From Elusimicrobiaceae bacterium (GTDB lineage Bacteria > Elusimicrobiota > Elusimicrobia > Elusimicrobiales > Elusimicrobiaceae): a stretch of 12,515 nucleotides of DNA. The position numbers and the translations under genes were made by a program. A model generated the notes under the pieces. It was given only the letters and a program-made list of their open reading frames with translations. It ran no database searches and was not told where the DNA came from. Positions 6,137 to 12,515 of the stretch are shown piece by piece. The stretch's first letter is position 1. Each line of letters begins with the position of its first letter. The DNA lies in contig JAKSPG010000021.1 of assembly GCA_024405075.1 (NCBI GenBank), positions 1 to 12,515 on the forward strand, written 5' to 3'.

Positions 6137-7293
6137 TGCTTTTATGGGTGTTTGTGTGTGGCGTGCCGCTTGTGTATGGTAACGAAGCGGCCGAGCACAA
6201 ACGCGAAATTGAGCGGCTTAAAAAGGAAGCGGCTCAAAAAGAAAACGAACTGAAAAAATACCGCGAGCAGGAACGTCAGATTTCCAAGGAAATTTCAGCC
6301 CTGGAGAGCCAAAAAGCGCGTGCGCGGGAATTAAAAAATAAGGTAGAGTCAGACATTTCATACGTAGAACAAAATTTGCTGTCTATTGAAGAAAAGCGTG
6401 CGGCGTTGGAGCGCAGTATCCCCATGTGGCAAGGAGTAGTGGGCGACGAGTTGGAAGCGTATTACCTCACGCCGTCTTGCCCGTGGTATCCGGGCGGTTA
6501 TAGTTTGGAGCAAGCCGTTTTTGTAGACCGTATGGTCACACACAAAGCTGCTTTTGCCGCCCAGTTGCAAAAAGCGCAGGCCGAAGCGCGCGCCCGTATC
6601 CACACTTTTGAGGAGCGCAACCGCAAGTTGTTGGCGCAAAGTTCGCGCATTAAGGCCGAGGAGCAGGTAATTTCCAAAACCTTCAACAAAAAAAAGAAGG
6701 ACTTGGATGTCGCCCAACGCAAGGCTGCCCAGGTGCGTAAAGAAATTAATGAGTTGAACAAATCGGCTGCGGCATTAAACGATTTACTGGCCTCGTTTGA
6801 ACGCAAGCGCAAAGCGGCGGCCAAAAAGGCCGCATCCTCATCGGCCAAACAGCAGGCCAACGGGCCGAAAATCAGCGCTGCGCCGCATAGTTTGCCTTGG
6901 CCGGTCAAGGGTAGCGTTATTAGTAAGTTCGGTAAAGAGTATCGGGCCGATTTAAACACGTGGATTTTCCGTGACGGTATTAAAATTGCCGCGCGCGGGG
7001 GGGAAAACGTCCGCACGGTAGAAGCCGGAAGCGTTATTTATGCCGGTCCGTTCCGTTCGTACGGCAATGTGGTGATTGTGGACCACAACAAAGGATTTTT
7101 TACGATTTATGGTTTCCTGCGCGAGATAAAAGTAGGCGTGGGGGCCAAACTCCCTCAGGGGGGAGTCATCGGCACGGCCGGGCAGGATACGCAAGCTTCC
7201 TCCGGCACGGGCAAAAATGCTGTATATTTTGAAATTCGCCAAGGGACTACCGCGGTAGACCCGCAAAATTGGCTAACACACGAGGCATCATGA
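6121..7293 (+). CDS. EnvC-like murein hydrolase activator: coiled coil plus degenerate LytM (M23) domain
   Basis: A 390-residue secreted protein. The ATG at 6121 is preferred over in-frame starts further upstream (GTG 6061, ATG 6106) because it gives a clean signal peptide: Lys3, a hydrophobic core (4-19), and cleavage near Gly20 or Ala23. A long charged coiled coil follows (about 24-110 and 145-235), then an Ala/Ser/Lys linker and a LytM/M23 domain (about 258-385). All four positions that bind zinc in active LytM enzymes are changed: the H-x-G-x-D motif reads RDGIK (Arg284, Lys288), YAHL reads YGFL (Phe332), and HFE reads YFE (Tyr369). It therefore cannot be a standard peptidase. It fits EnvC, a non-catalytic activator of cell-wall amidases controlled by FtsX through its coiled coil. 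It overlaps ftsX by 16 bp and ctpA by 4 bp (ATGA). The amidase partner is not in the window. Confidence 0.82.
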   Translation: MAKILVLLWVFVCGVPLVYGNEAAEHKREIERLKKEAAQKENELKKYREQERQISKEISALESQKARARELKNKVESDISYVEQNLLSIEEKRAALERSIPMWQGVVGDELEAYYLTPSCPWYPGGYSLEQAVFVDRMVTHKAAFAAQLQKAQAEARARIHTFEERNRKLLAQSSRIKAEEQVISKTFNKKKKDLDVAQRKAAQVRKEINELNKSAAALNDLLASFERKRKAAAKKAASSSAKQQANGPKISAAPHSLPWPVKGSVISKFGKEYRADLNTWIFRDGIKIAARGGENVRTVEAGSVIYAGPFRSYGNVVIVDHNKGFFTIYGFLREIKVGVGAKLPQGGVIGTAGQDTQASSGTGKNAVYFEIRQGTTAVDPQNWLTHEAS

Positions 7294-8672
7294 AAGAAAA
7301 AAAATTAAACCGTTTTGCCGTTTTAGCGGCAACTATCTTTTTTGTAGGGACACTTTTCCCGTATGCATACGGGGCGGTGGACCGTGGCTTGAAAAAATTA
7401 CGTACGTTGGTGGAAGTGTTGGAATTTGTAAAGGAAAACTACGTGGAAACAACCGATTCTGACCAACTGGTAGAAGGAGCCATTCGCGGGGTGGTGGGGG
7501 AATTGGATGATTTCTCGCAGTATTTAAATGAAAAAGAATATAAGAATTTAAAAAACGACACCCGGGGAGATTTTGGAGGTCTGGGGATCCGCTTGCAAAA
7601 AATAGATGGTTTTATTACCGTTGTTACCCCGATGCCCGGCACGCCGGCTTTCCGCGCGGGCGTGATGCCGCAAGACCGTATTTTAGAGGTGGATGGGAAA
7701 GATATTACCGATATGGAACTGGAAGAAGCCGTAGAGCTGATGCGCGGGCCGGAAGGCAGTAAAGTAACCGTAGTGATGAGTCGCAAAAACGAAAAAACCG
7801 GTACATATGAACCTTTACCTGCGTTCCATTTCAAACGTCAAAAAATCGTGCCGGAAGTTGTTTATCACCGCATGTTAAACGACCATATCGGCTATTTATA
7901 TATGGTGGACTTTTCAGGCCACAGTTTGGAAGAAGTAAAAAAAGCATTGGCCGATTTGCGCCAAAAAGGAATGCAAAGCATGGTGCTGGATTTGCGCTTT
8001 AACCCGGGTGGCCTTTTGACGGGCGCGGTGGATATTTCTAAACTGTTCTTGCCACAAGATAAAATGATTGTGTACACGCAAGGGCGCAAGCCGGAGTATT
8101 ACCAGGAATTCAAAACGACGCTTGACGGACCATACGTAGAAGGTAAAATGGCGGTGCTGGTCAATCAGGGGTCCGCCAGCGCGAGCGAAATTGTATCAGG
8201 TGCTTTGCAAGATAATAAGCGGGCGTTTGTAGTTGGCCAGCGGACGTTTGGTAAAGCCAGTGTGCAGCAACTGGTGCCGCTTTCGGGCGGGGCGGGGTTG
8301 CGATTAACGATTGCGCGGTATTATACGCCGTCGGGCCGTTTAATACAGCGTGATTATCGCGACAAATCCAAAGCGGACGAAGGCGGTATTTTCCCGGATG
8401 TGGAAGTAATTGTGCCTTCTAACGAAGAATACAAATGTTTCAAACCGTATACGGATATTGTCTATGTACCTGGCCAAAAGACGCCGGAACTGGAGTTTAA
8501 GGAGAAAGACCCGGCTTTGGAAAAAGCTGTGGAAATTTTAACAGGTAAAATCTCGTTGGAAGATGCCGTAGCGGCCAGCCAGAAAGCGGCTCAGGAACGT
8601 AAGGACAAAAAACAGGCCGAGAAACAAGCGCCTGCTGTAAAAACGCCGGCCTCTTCCAAAACGGATAAATAG
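7290..8672 (+). CDS. ctpA: Carboxyl-terminal processing protease, S41 family
   Basis: Exported serine protease of the CtpA/Prc type that trims or degrades envelope proteins. The ATG at 7290 (overlapping the envC stop as ATGA, with CGAGG just upstream) is chosen over a TTG at 7269. It gives a 460-residue protein with an export signal: Lys-rich start, hydrophobic 9-24, AYGA near 26-29. An N-terminal helical region (30-90) is followed by a PDZ domain (about 95-170) with GGLGIRL and the GVMPQDRILEVDG segment. The protease domain follows (about 180-375). The catalytic Ser/Lys pair is Ser297 in GSASASEI and Lys322 in FGKASVQ, 25 residues apart as in E. coli Prc (Ser430/Lys455). The tail (427-460) is Lys/Ala/Gln-rich and probably disordered. 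In other bacteria CtpA proteases sit next to envC and control levels of wall hydrolases, which fits this neighbourhood. Confidence 0.95.
   Translation: MKEKKLNRFAVLAATIFFVGTLFPYAYGAVDRGLKKLRTLVEVLEFVKENYVETTDSDQLVEGAIRGVVGELDDFSQYLNEKEYKNLKNDTRGDFGGLGIRLQKIDGFITVVTPMPGTPAFRAGVMPQDRILEVDGKDITDMELEEAVELMRGPEGSKVTVVMSRKNEKTGTYEPLPAFHFKRQKIVPEVVYHRMLNDHIGYLYMVDFSGHSLEEVKKALADLRQKGMQSMVLDLRFNPGGLLTGAVDISKLFLPQDKMIVYTQGRKPEYYQEFKTTLDGPYVEGKMAVLVNQGSASASEIVSGALQDNKRAFVVGQRTFGKASVQQLVPLSGGAGLRLTIARYYTPSGRLIQRDYRDKSKADEGGIFPDVEVIVPSNEEYKCFKPYTDIVYVPGQKTPELEFKEKDPALEKAVEILTGKISLEDAVAASQKAAQERKDKKQAEKQAPAVKTPASSKTDK
7358..7373. repeat. Perfect 16 bp palindrome inside ctpA
   Basis: CCCGTATGCATACGGG is its own reverse complement. 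It lies in the signal-peptide codons of ctpA. Its inner 11-mer CCGTATGCATA (7359-7369) occurs again in the intergenic gap before the operon (451-461), there with TTTT upstream as well but without the right half of the palindrome. A dimeric DNA-binding protein site is possible; chance is also possible because a palindrome of this length is not very improbable in 12.5 kb. Confidence 0.4.
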
Positions 8673-8675
8673 TTT

Positions 8676-9698
8676 ATGAATAAAGAAGTTCTCATATTAG
8701 GGATTGAATCTACGTGCGACGAAACGTCTGCTGCTTTACTGCGCGGCGGGCGGGAGCTTGTTACGAATGTGATTTATTCTCAAATTGAAGAACACAAAAA
8801 ATACCACGGAGTCGTGCCGGAGCTGGCCAGCCGGGCCCATGCGGCCAAAATCGCTACTGTAGTGGCCGAAGCGTTGGGGGATAGTCCGCTGGACTACGTC
8901 GCTTTTGCGAGCGGTCCCGGACTGCCGGGCGGGTTGGTGGTTGGCCGGGTAGCAGCCGAAACATTGGCGCAATTAAAACGGGTACCGCTTATTGGGGTCA
9001 ACCATTTGGAAGGTCATTTATTTGCGTGCGATTTTGAAGGTAATGAAGTAAAAAACCGGCTCCAATTTCCGCTGGTGGCATTGGTCGTTTCCGGCGGCCA
9101 CACGGAGCTTTGGTATGTAAAGGGATACGGTAACTATAAGGTGTTGGGCCGCACACGCGACGATGCAGCTGGAGAAGCCTTTGACAAAGTAGCCAAGTTG
9201 CTGGGGCTTGCTTATCCGGGCGGACCGCAAGTGTCCAAACAAGCGTTGGCAGGCCGCCGCGATGCCATCGCTTTCCCGCGGCCTTTGTTGCCGGGAACGT
9301 GGGATTTTTCGTTCAGCGGTATTAAGACCGCTGTCAGCTATTACTTGCGCGACCACCAACCGGTTAATGTGCCGGACGTATGTGCCAGTTTTGAACAGGC
9401 CATGGTAGAAACGCTGGTTACTAAAACCTTACAAGCGGCACGGAAGTATAAGGTCAAGCACATTGCCGTTGGCGGTGGAGTGGCGGCTAATACGTTGCTA
9501 CGCGAACAAATGCAAGCGCAGGCGGCACAAGCGGGGATAGAAACCCATTTTGTGGACCGGAAATTATCGTCTGACAATGCGGCCATGATTGCATTAGCCG
9601 CTTATAAAAAGCTAGAATACGCAAAGCGCACCGGTAGTTCGCTTCGGGCCGACATTACCATTGACCCGAACAAAAAAGTGCGCAGTTGGGGGAAATAA
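8676..9698 (+). CDS. tsaD: tRNA N6-threonylcarbamoyladenosine transferase TsaD
   Basis: TsaD (formerly Gcp/YgjD) transfers the threonylcarbamoyl group from TC-AMP to A37 of tRNAs that read ANN codons, acting with TsaB and TsaE. The 340-residue length is typical. Motifs in order: GIESTCDETSAAL (9-21) at the nucleotide site; PGLPGGLVVGR (81-91); metal-binding His110 and His114 in NHLEGH; VVSGGHTEL (137-145); DDAAGEAFDKVAKLLG (162-177); VGGGVAANTLL (265-275); and the metal-ligand Asp300 in SSDNAAMIA. All key residues are present. The gene starts 3 bp after the ctpA stop and has no clear ribosome site, so it probably depends on translational coupling with ctpA. Its partners tsaB, tsaC and tsaE are not in the window. 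Confidence 0.98.
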   Translation: MNKEVLILGIESTCDETSAALLRGGRELVTNVIYSQIEEHKKYHGVVPELASRAHAAKIATVVAEALGDSPLDYVAFASGPGLPGGLVVGRVAAETLAQLKRVPLIGVNHLEGHLFACDFEGNEVKNRLQFPLVALVVSGGHTELWYVKGYGNYKVLGRTRDDAAGEAFDKVAKLLGLAYPGGPQVSKQALAGRRDAIAFPRPLLPGTWDFSFSGIKTAVSYYLRDHQPVNVPDVCASFEQAMVETLVTKTLQAARKYKVKHIAVGGGVAANTLLREQMQAQAAQAGIETHFVDRKLSSDNAAMIALAAYKKLEYAKRTGSSLRADITIDPNKKVRSWGK

Positions 9699-9702
9699 GG
9701 AG
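9697..9702 (+). promoter_or_regulatory. Ribosome binding site that fixes the start of the signal-less binding protein
   Basis: AAGGAG, 5 bp before the ATG at 9708. The tsaD stop TAA (9696-9698) is also in frame with the downstream gene, so no earlier start is possible. The strong, well-spaced site shows that translation really begins at this ATG. Confidence 0.9.
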
Positions 9703-9707
9703 TAGGT

Positions 9708-10910
9708 ATGATTTTATGGGCCATGCCCGATTCGGGCGCTAAAACAAAAGAAGATTACGCCACCTTAGTGGAGTTATTCAAACAGGCGTATCCTTCGGTG
9801 GATTTAACGGTGCGTGTGTTTACGCGCAACGTGTTGTGGCGGCGTATTTTTACTATGAAAGGCCCCATGCCCAGCGAAGAAGTGCCGGATCTGATTCAAA
9901 TTCCGCATTATTGGACGGCTCTGTTAGTTAAGCAGGGCGTGGCGGAGAATTTATCGCAACTGGACCCGGGGCTTTCGCTGGTGAGCTGTTTGATGCCGCT
10001 TAAAGAAAATTGCTATCAACCCGGTACGAAGGACTTATATTCTTACCCTTGGTGGTTTGATATCAGTGCGTTACACTACCGGGCCGACCACCTCAAAATG
10101 GTTACCGGGCACCCGGAAGAAGACCTCAAAACCTGGGACGGATTGATGCGCATTTGTGCGGCGTTGCGGGAAAAATTCCGTGACGTGCCCGGCTATTATC
10201 CCATGCAAAACAGCGATTGGCGCGGCTCGCTTTCCATGCGCTGTGCGTTGCCGTGCGTGTGGAGCCGCGGGGTCAGCTTTTTTACAGAGGACCGTTCCGC
10301 TTCGCTCGTGGGGACGGAAAATTTTAAAGAGGCCTTGCGCGACTATGTCAACTTGGCCTTGCATGATTATATGCCCATTTTGCGCGAGCGCGGCTCGCTG
10401 GGGACAATGGTTTCCGGTAAGGCCAGCATGATGATTTCGCGCAAGCAGGGAATTAGCACCTTTGGCGCGCGGCGCGGCGGCCGGGTGCGTACAGTTCCTG
10501 TGCCGGCCACCGGGGAAAAACCTTGTTCGTATTTATCTGGGATGAATTTATTTATTAATACCGCCTCGCAGCATAAACAGGAGGCGTTAAAATTTATTAA
10601 ATTTTGTGCCCGGCCGGATATGCAACTGCGCTACGCGAGCATGGTGGAAGCGTTCCCGGCGTTTGAGGAGCCGTTTGATCAGTTTATTTCTTCGTCTCCG
10701 CGTTTGCAAAATTACAGAAACATTTTATCTTCTGCGCGCACGCTACCTAACATGATTATCATGGGTACGGTCATGGAAATCTTAAAGCGTGTGTTGGCCG
10801 TGTGTGCCGAGCAAATTGTGGAAAACCGCTTCACACAGGCATCGCTGGATAGAGAGTTGGACCTAACAGCCAAGGAAATAGAGTACTTGTTGTCCATTTA
10901 TAAGGGGTAA
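9708..10910 (+). CDS. Family 1 solute-binding-protein fold without a signal peptide, probably cytoplasmic
   Basis: A 400-residue protein with the fold of ABC-transporter sugar-binding proteins (SBP_bac_1, MalE-like). It opens with MILWAMPDSG, which corresponds to the first strand of a mature binding protein. Later come DLIQIPHYW (61-69), YSYPWWFDISALHYRADHL (111-129), KTWDGL (141-146), GTMVSGKASMMISR (232-245), SGMNLFINTASQHKQEALKF (277-296) and MVEAFPAFEEPFD (312-324), all recognisable elements of the family. There is no signal peptide, and an in-frame TAA lies 12 bp before the ATG, so an extension is impossible. It has eight cysteines (94, 102, 150, 179, 183, 273, 300, 366), many for an exported binding protein and in keeping with the reducing cytoplasm. 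No permease or ATPase gene is near. A diguanylate cyclase starts 3 bp after its stop, so a ligand-sensing role is a reasonable inference. The ligand is unknown; an aromatic-rich pocket (PWWF) suggests a sugar. Confidence 0.85.
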   Translation: MILWAMPDSGAKTKEDYATLVELFKQAYPSVDLTVRVFTRNVLWRRIFTMKGPMPSEEVPDLIQIPHYWTALLVKQGVAENLSQLDPGLSLVSCLMPLKENCYQPGTKDLYSYPWWFDISALHYRADHLKMVTGHPEEDLKTWDGLMRICAALREKFRDVPGYYPMQNSDWRGSLSMRCALPCVWSRGVSFFTEDRSASLVGTENFKEALRDYVNLALHDYMPILRERGSLGTMVSGKASMMISRKQGISTFGARRGGRVRTVPVPATGEKPCSYLSGMNLFINTASQHKQEALKFIKFCARPDMQLRYASMVEAFPAFEEPFDQFISSSPRLQNYRNILSSARTLPNMIIMGTVMEILKRVLAVCAEQIVENRFTQASLDRELDLTAKEIEYLLSIYKG

Positions 10911-10913
10911 GTT

Positions 10914-12503
10914 ATGTTTGATAAAAAGTCATATACACTTTATAAATTTCATAAGCAAATTAACCAATCTTTCCAAGACAAGCGGGAGCTATTGGAGTGT
11001 GCGCTGCCGGCCTTGCGTGATTTGTTTAAGTTGGACCGGGTATACTTTTTCAACTGGCAACAGGAATGGGCGCTGTTGTCGCTTAAGATGATGTGCAAGA
11101 AGGAATACTGCATGGATATGCAAGAAGATATTTCCGTTGCTAACGAGCCGGCTTTCTTGCGCCAACTTTTGCAACAAGGTGTAGCGGAAACGACCTATTT
11201 AAGCTACACTGCTTTATATGTACTTATTCGGTGGCAACGCCCCAGTGTGGAGTTAAAATCCGGCGAGGTGCACTCCGTTCTGCGCGAAAAAGTAGGCGTA
11301 CTTCGTCTGGAACGCTTTCGCAAAAATCGCGTTTTTACGGCGTCGGAAATTGATTTGATTAAAGATTTGGCGCAGGAAATCTCTCACAATTTGTGCAACA
11401 CGGAAATTGACCAGGCCAAAAACCAGCGGCTCAATGTATCCACGGCATTAAACGATTTGTCTACTATTTTTGCTTCGTCGCTTCGGCTTAACGACGGGCT
11501 GGAACTGATTTTAAAAGGCGTGCAGCGGTTCTTCCAGTTTGACCGGGTGCATTTGTATTTGACTAACTCCGAAGGTACTCGCATCAAAGCGGTGTGGGGG
11601 GTGGATATTTCTGGCACCGTCACGCAGGAGACGGGGGCCTCGCGCCTGGAAGAGGAACAGCAAATACTCAAAGAGGTGTTTGAGTCGTCCGCTACGTATC
11701 GGGCCGCGCGCAGTATCATTTACATTCCGCTCAAATTGCAGCGCACAAAAATCGGGTTTTTGACGTTGGACAATATTCTTTCGCGGCGCAAAATCGGCTA
11801 TTTGGATTTTATTTCGCTCCAGCAGTTTGCTTCGCAGATGGCACTGTCCATTGACAACGCGCGGCTGTTTGAGCGCGTGCAGGAATTGTCTAACTACGAC
11901 GAGCTAACCAAACTTCCCGTGCGCCGTTACTTTAACGAAAAATTTGCCGAAGAAATTTATCGTTCCAAACGCTTTGGGCTTTCTTTGTCGCTTATTATTA
12001 TGGACATTGACTGGTTCAAACAAATTAACGATAACCACGGTCACCAAATCGGGGATTGGGCGTTAAAAGCGGTCAGCAAAATTATTCGCTCGTGTTTACG
12101 GCAGACGGATGTACCGTGCCGTTTCGGCGGGGACGAAATGGTAATTATGCTCCCGCGTACGAATAGCGAAGAATCCAAAATAATTGCCCGCCGCCTTAAA
12201 GAGCGTATCCATGCGATTACGCTGCCCGATCGCAATTCGTTGGAGCCGATACATTTGAGTATCAGCCAAGGGATTTCCACTTTCCCCGGGGACGGTACCA
12301 CCGCCCAAGAATTGTTGGATAAAGCCGATAAAGCACTTTACGTAGTTAAGCAGCGCGGTCGCGGGGATTTTGCCGTTTACCGCGAAGTAGTTAACGAAGT
12401 GCAACCGGAAACGGAAGAAAAGAAAGAAGAAACTTCCGCCGAAAAACCGGCCGAAAAAGAAGATAGTTCTTCGTCTACTCCGCAATCCACCTCCTTATCG
12501 TAA
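10914..12503 (+). CDS. Soluble GAF-GAF-GGDEF diguanylate cyclase
   Basis: A 529-residue cytoplasmic signalling protein that should make cyclic di-GMP from two GTP. The N-terminal half holds two GAF-like sensory regions (about 15-160, divergent; about 175-318, clearer, with FDRVHLYL and IPLKLQRTKIGFLTLDN). A helix (ARLFERVQELSNYDELTKL) links to the GGDEF domain (about 326-490). The active site reads GGDEM (405-409), a mild change from GGDEF, with metal-binding Asp364 in MDIDWFKQIND. The inhibitory site RxxD is present as RQTD (396-399), exactly five residues before GGDEM, so product feedback inhibition is expected. DELTKLPVRRYF differs from the common DxLTGLxNRR. No transmembrane segment is visible. 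The tail (495-529) is Glu/Lys/Ser-rich and disordered. AAGGGG at 10902-10907 precedes the ATG by 6 bp. It follows the binding-protein gene by 3 bp, so the two are probably made together. Confidence 0.94.
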   Translation: MFDKKSYTLYKFHKQINQSFQDKRELLECALPALRDLFKLDRVYFFNWQQEWALLSLKMMCKKEYCMDMQEDISVANEPAFLRQLLQQGVAETTYLSYTALYVLIRWQRPSVELKSGEVHSVLREKVGVLRLERFRKNRVFTASEIDLIKDLAQEISHNLCNTEIDQAKNQRLNVSTALNDLSTIFASSLRLNDGLELILKGVQRFFQFDRVHLYLTNSEGTRIKAVWGVDISGTVTQETGASRLEEEQQILKEVFESSATYRAARSIIYIPLKLQRTKIGFLTLDNILSRRKIGYLDFISLQQFASQMALSIDNARLFERVQELSNYDELTKLPVRRYFNEKFAEEIYRSKRFGLSLSLIIMDIDWFKQINDNHGHQIGDWALKAVSKIIRSCLRQTDVPCRFGGDEMVIMLPRTNSEESKIIARRLKERIHAITLPDRNSLEPIHLSISQGISTFPGDGTTAQELLDKADKALYVVKQRGRGDFAVYREVVNEVQPETEEKKEETSAEKPAEKEDSSSSTPQSTSLS

Positions 12504-12515
12504 AAGACGGATCCC

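Noticed and set aside
6688..6696. Slippery-looking AAAAAAAAG in the EnvC-like gene
   Set aside because: A -1 shift here would stop after about 17 codons and lose the LytM domain; no clear stem-loop follows, and Lys-rich coiled-coil codons explain the run.
6498..7016. 172-codon open frame on the minus strand
   Set aside because: It is a shadow of the EnvC-like gene; the Ala/Lys-rich coiled-coil codons keep the reverse frame open.
7269..7289. Upstream TTG start for ctpA
   Set aside because: The ATG at 7290 has CGAGG in front, forms the ATGA overlap and gives a normal export signal.
7297..7304. Run of eight A near the start of ctpA as a phase-variation tract
   Set aside because: Short Lys codon runs are common in export signals, and a single tract of eight is weak evidence.
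9699..9707. Possible frameshift hiding a signal peptide for the binding protein
   Set aside because: The upstream sequence is fully used by intact tsaD, whose C-terminus is normal; the strong AAGGAG site fits the ATG at 9708.

Overview
The window is about 12.5 kb of bacterial chromosome that is almost entirely coding, with every gene on the + strand. It holds the 3' part of a type IV pilin-like gene followed by eleven complete genes. The pilin mature end (FTLIELLVVV...), the gene order and the moderate GC content suggest a member of the Elusimicrobiota, probably a gut lineage related to Elusimicrobium. That placement rests on family knowledge and pattern recognition, not on a search.

Layout: (1) 2-418, pilin-like gene cut by the window edge exactly at the first residue of the mature protein. 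(2) 419-493, the only real intergenic gap (75 bp) and the likely promoter area for what follows. (3) 494-5330, a housekeeping block: M50 site-2-type protease, trpS, scpA, scpB, glgA. (4) 5342-8672, an envelope or division block: an FtsX-like membrane protein, an EnvC-like coiled-coil/degenerate LytM protein and a CtpA-type S41 protease. (5) 8676-9698, tsaD (tRNA t6A synthesis). (6) 9708-12503, a pair made of a solute-binding-protein fold without a signal peptide and a soluble GAF-GAF-GGDEF diguanylate cyclase.

From 494 to 12503 the genes are separated by no more than 18 bp. ATGA start/stop overlaps join trpS/scpA, scpB/glgA and envC/ctpA, and ftsX overlaps envC by 16 bp. I see no terminator in between, so this reads as one long, translationally coupled operon. 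It combines chromosome organisation (ScpAB), polysaccharide synthesis (GlgA), septal wall hydrolase control (FtsX/EnvC/CtpA), translation (TrpRS, TsaD) and c-di-GMP signalling.

The parts most worth a second look are two. First, the last two genes form a candidate cytoplasmic ligand sensor paired with a cyclase; the sensor has the fold of an ABC-transporter binding protein, but an in-frame stop directly upstream proves it has no export signal. Second, the FtsX-like protein lacks the cytoplasmic loop that normally couples to FtsE, and no ftsE lies beside it.

I saw no RNA genes, CRISPR arrays, insertion sequences or convincing terminators.
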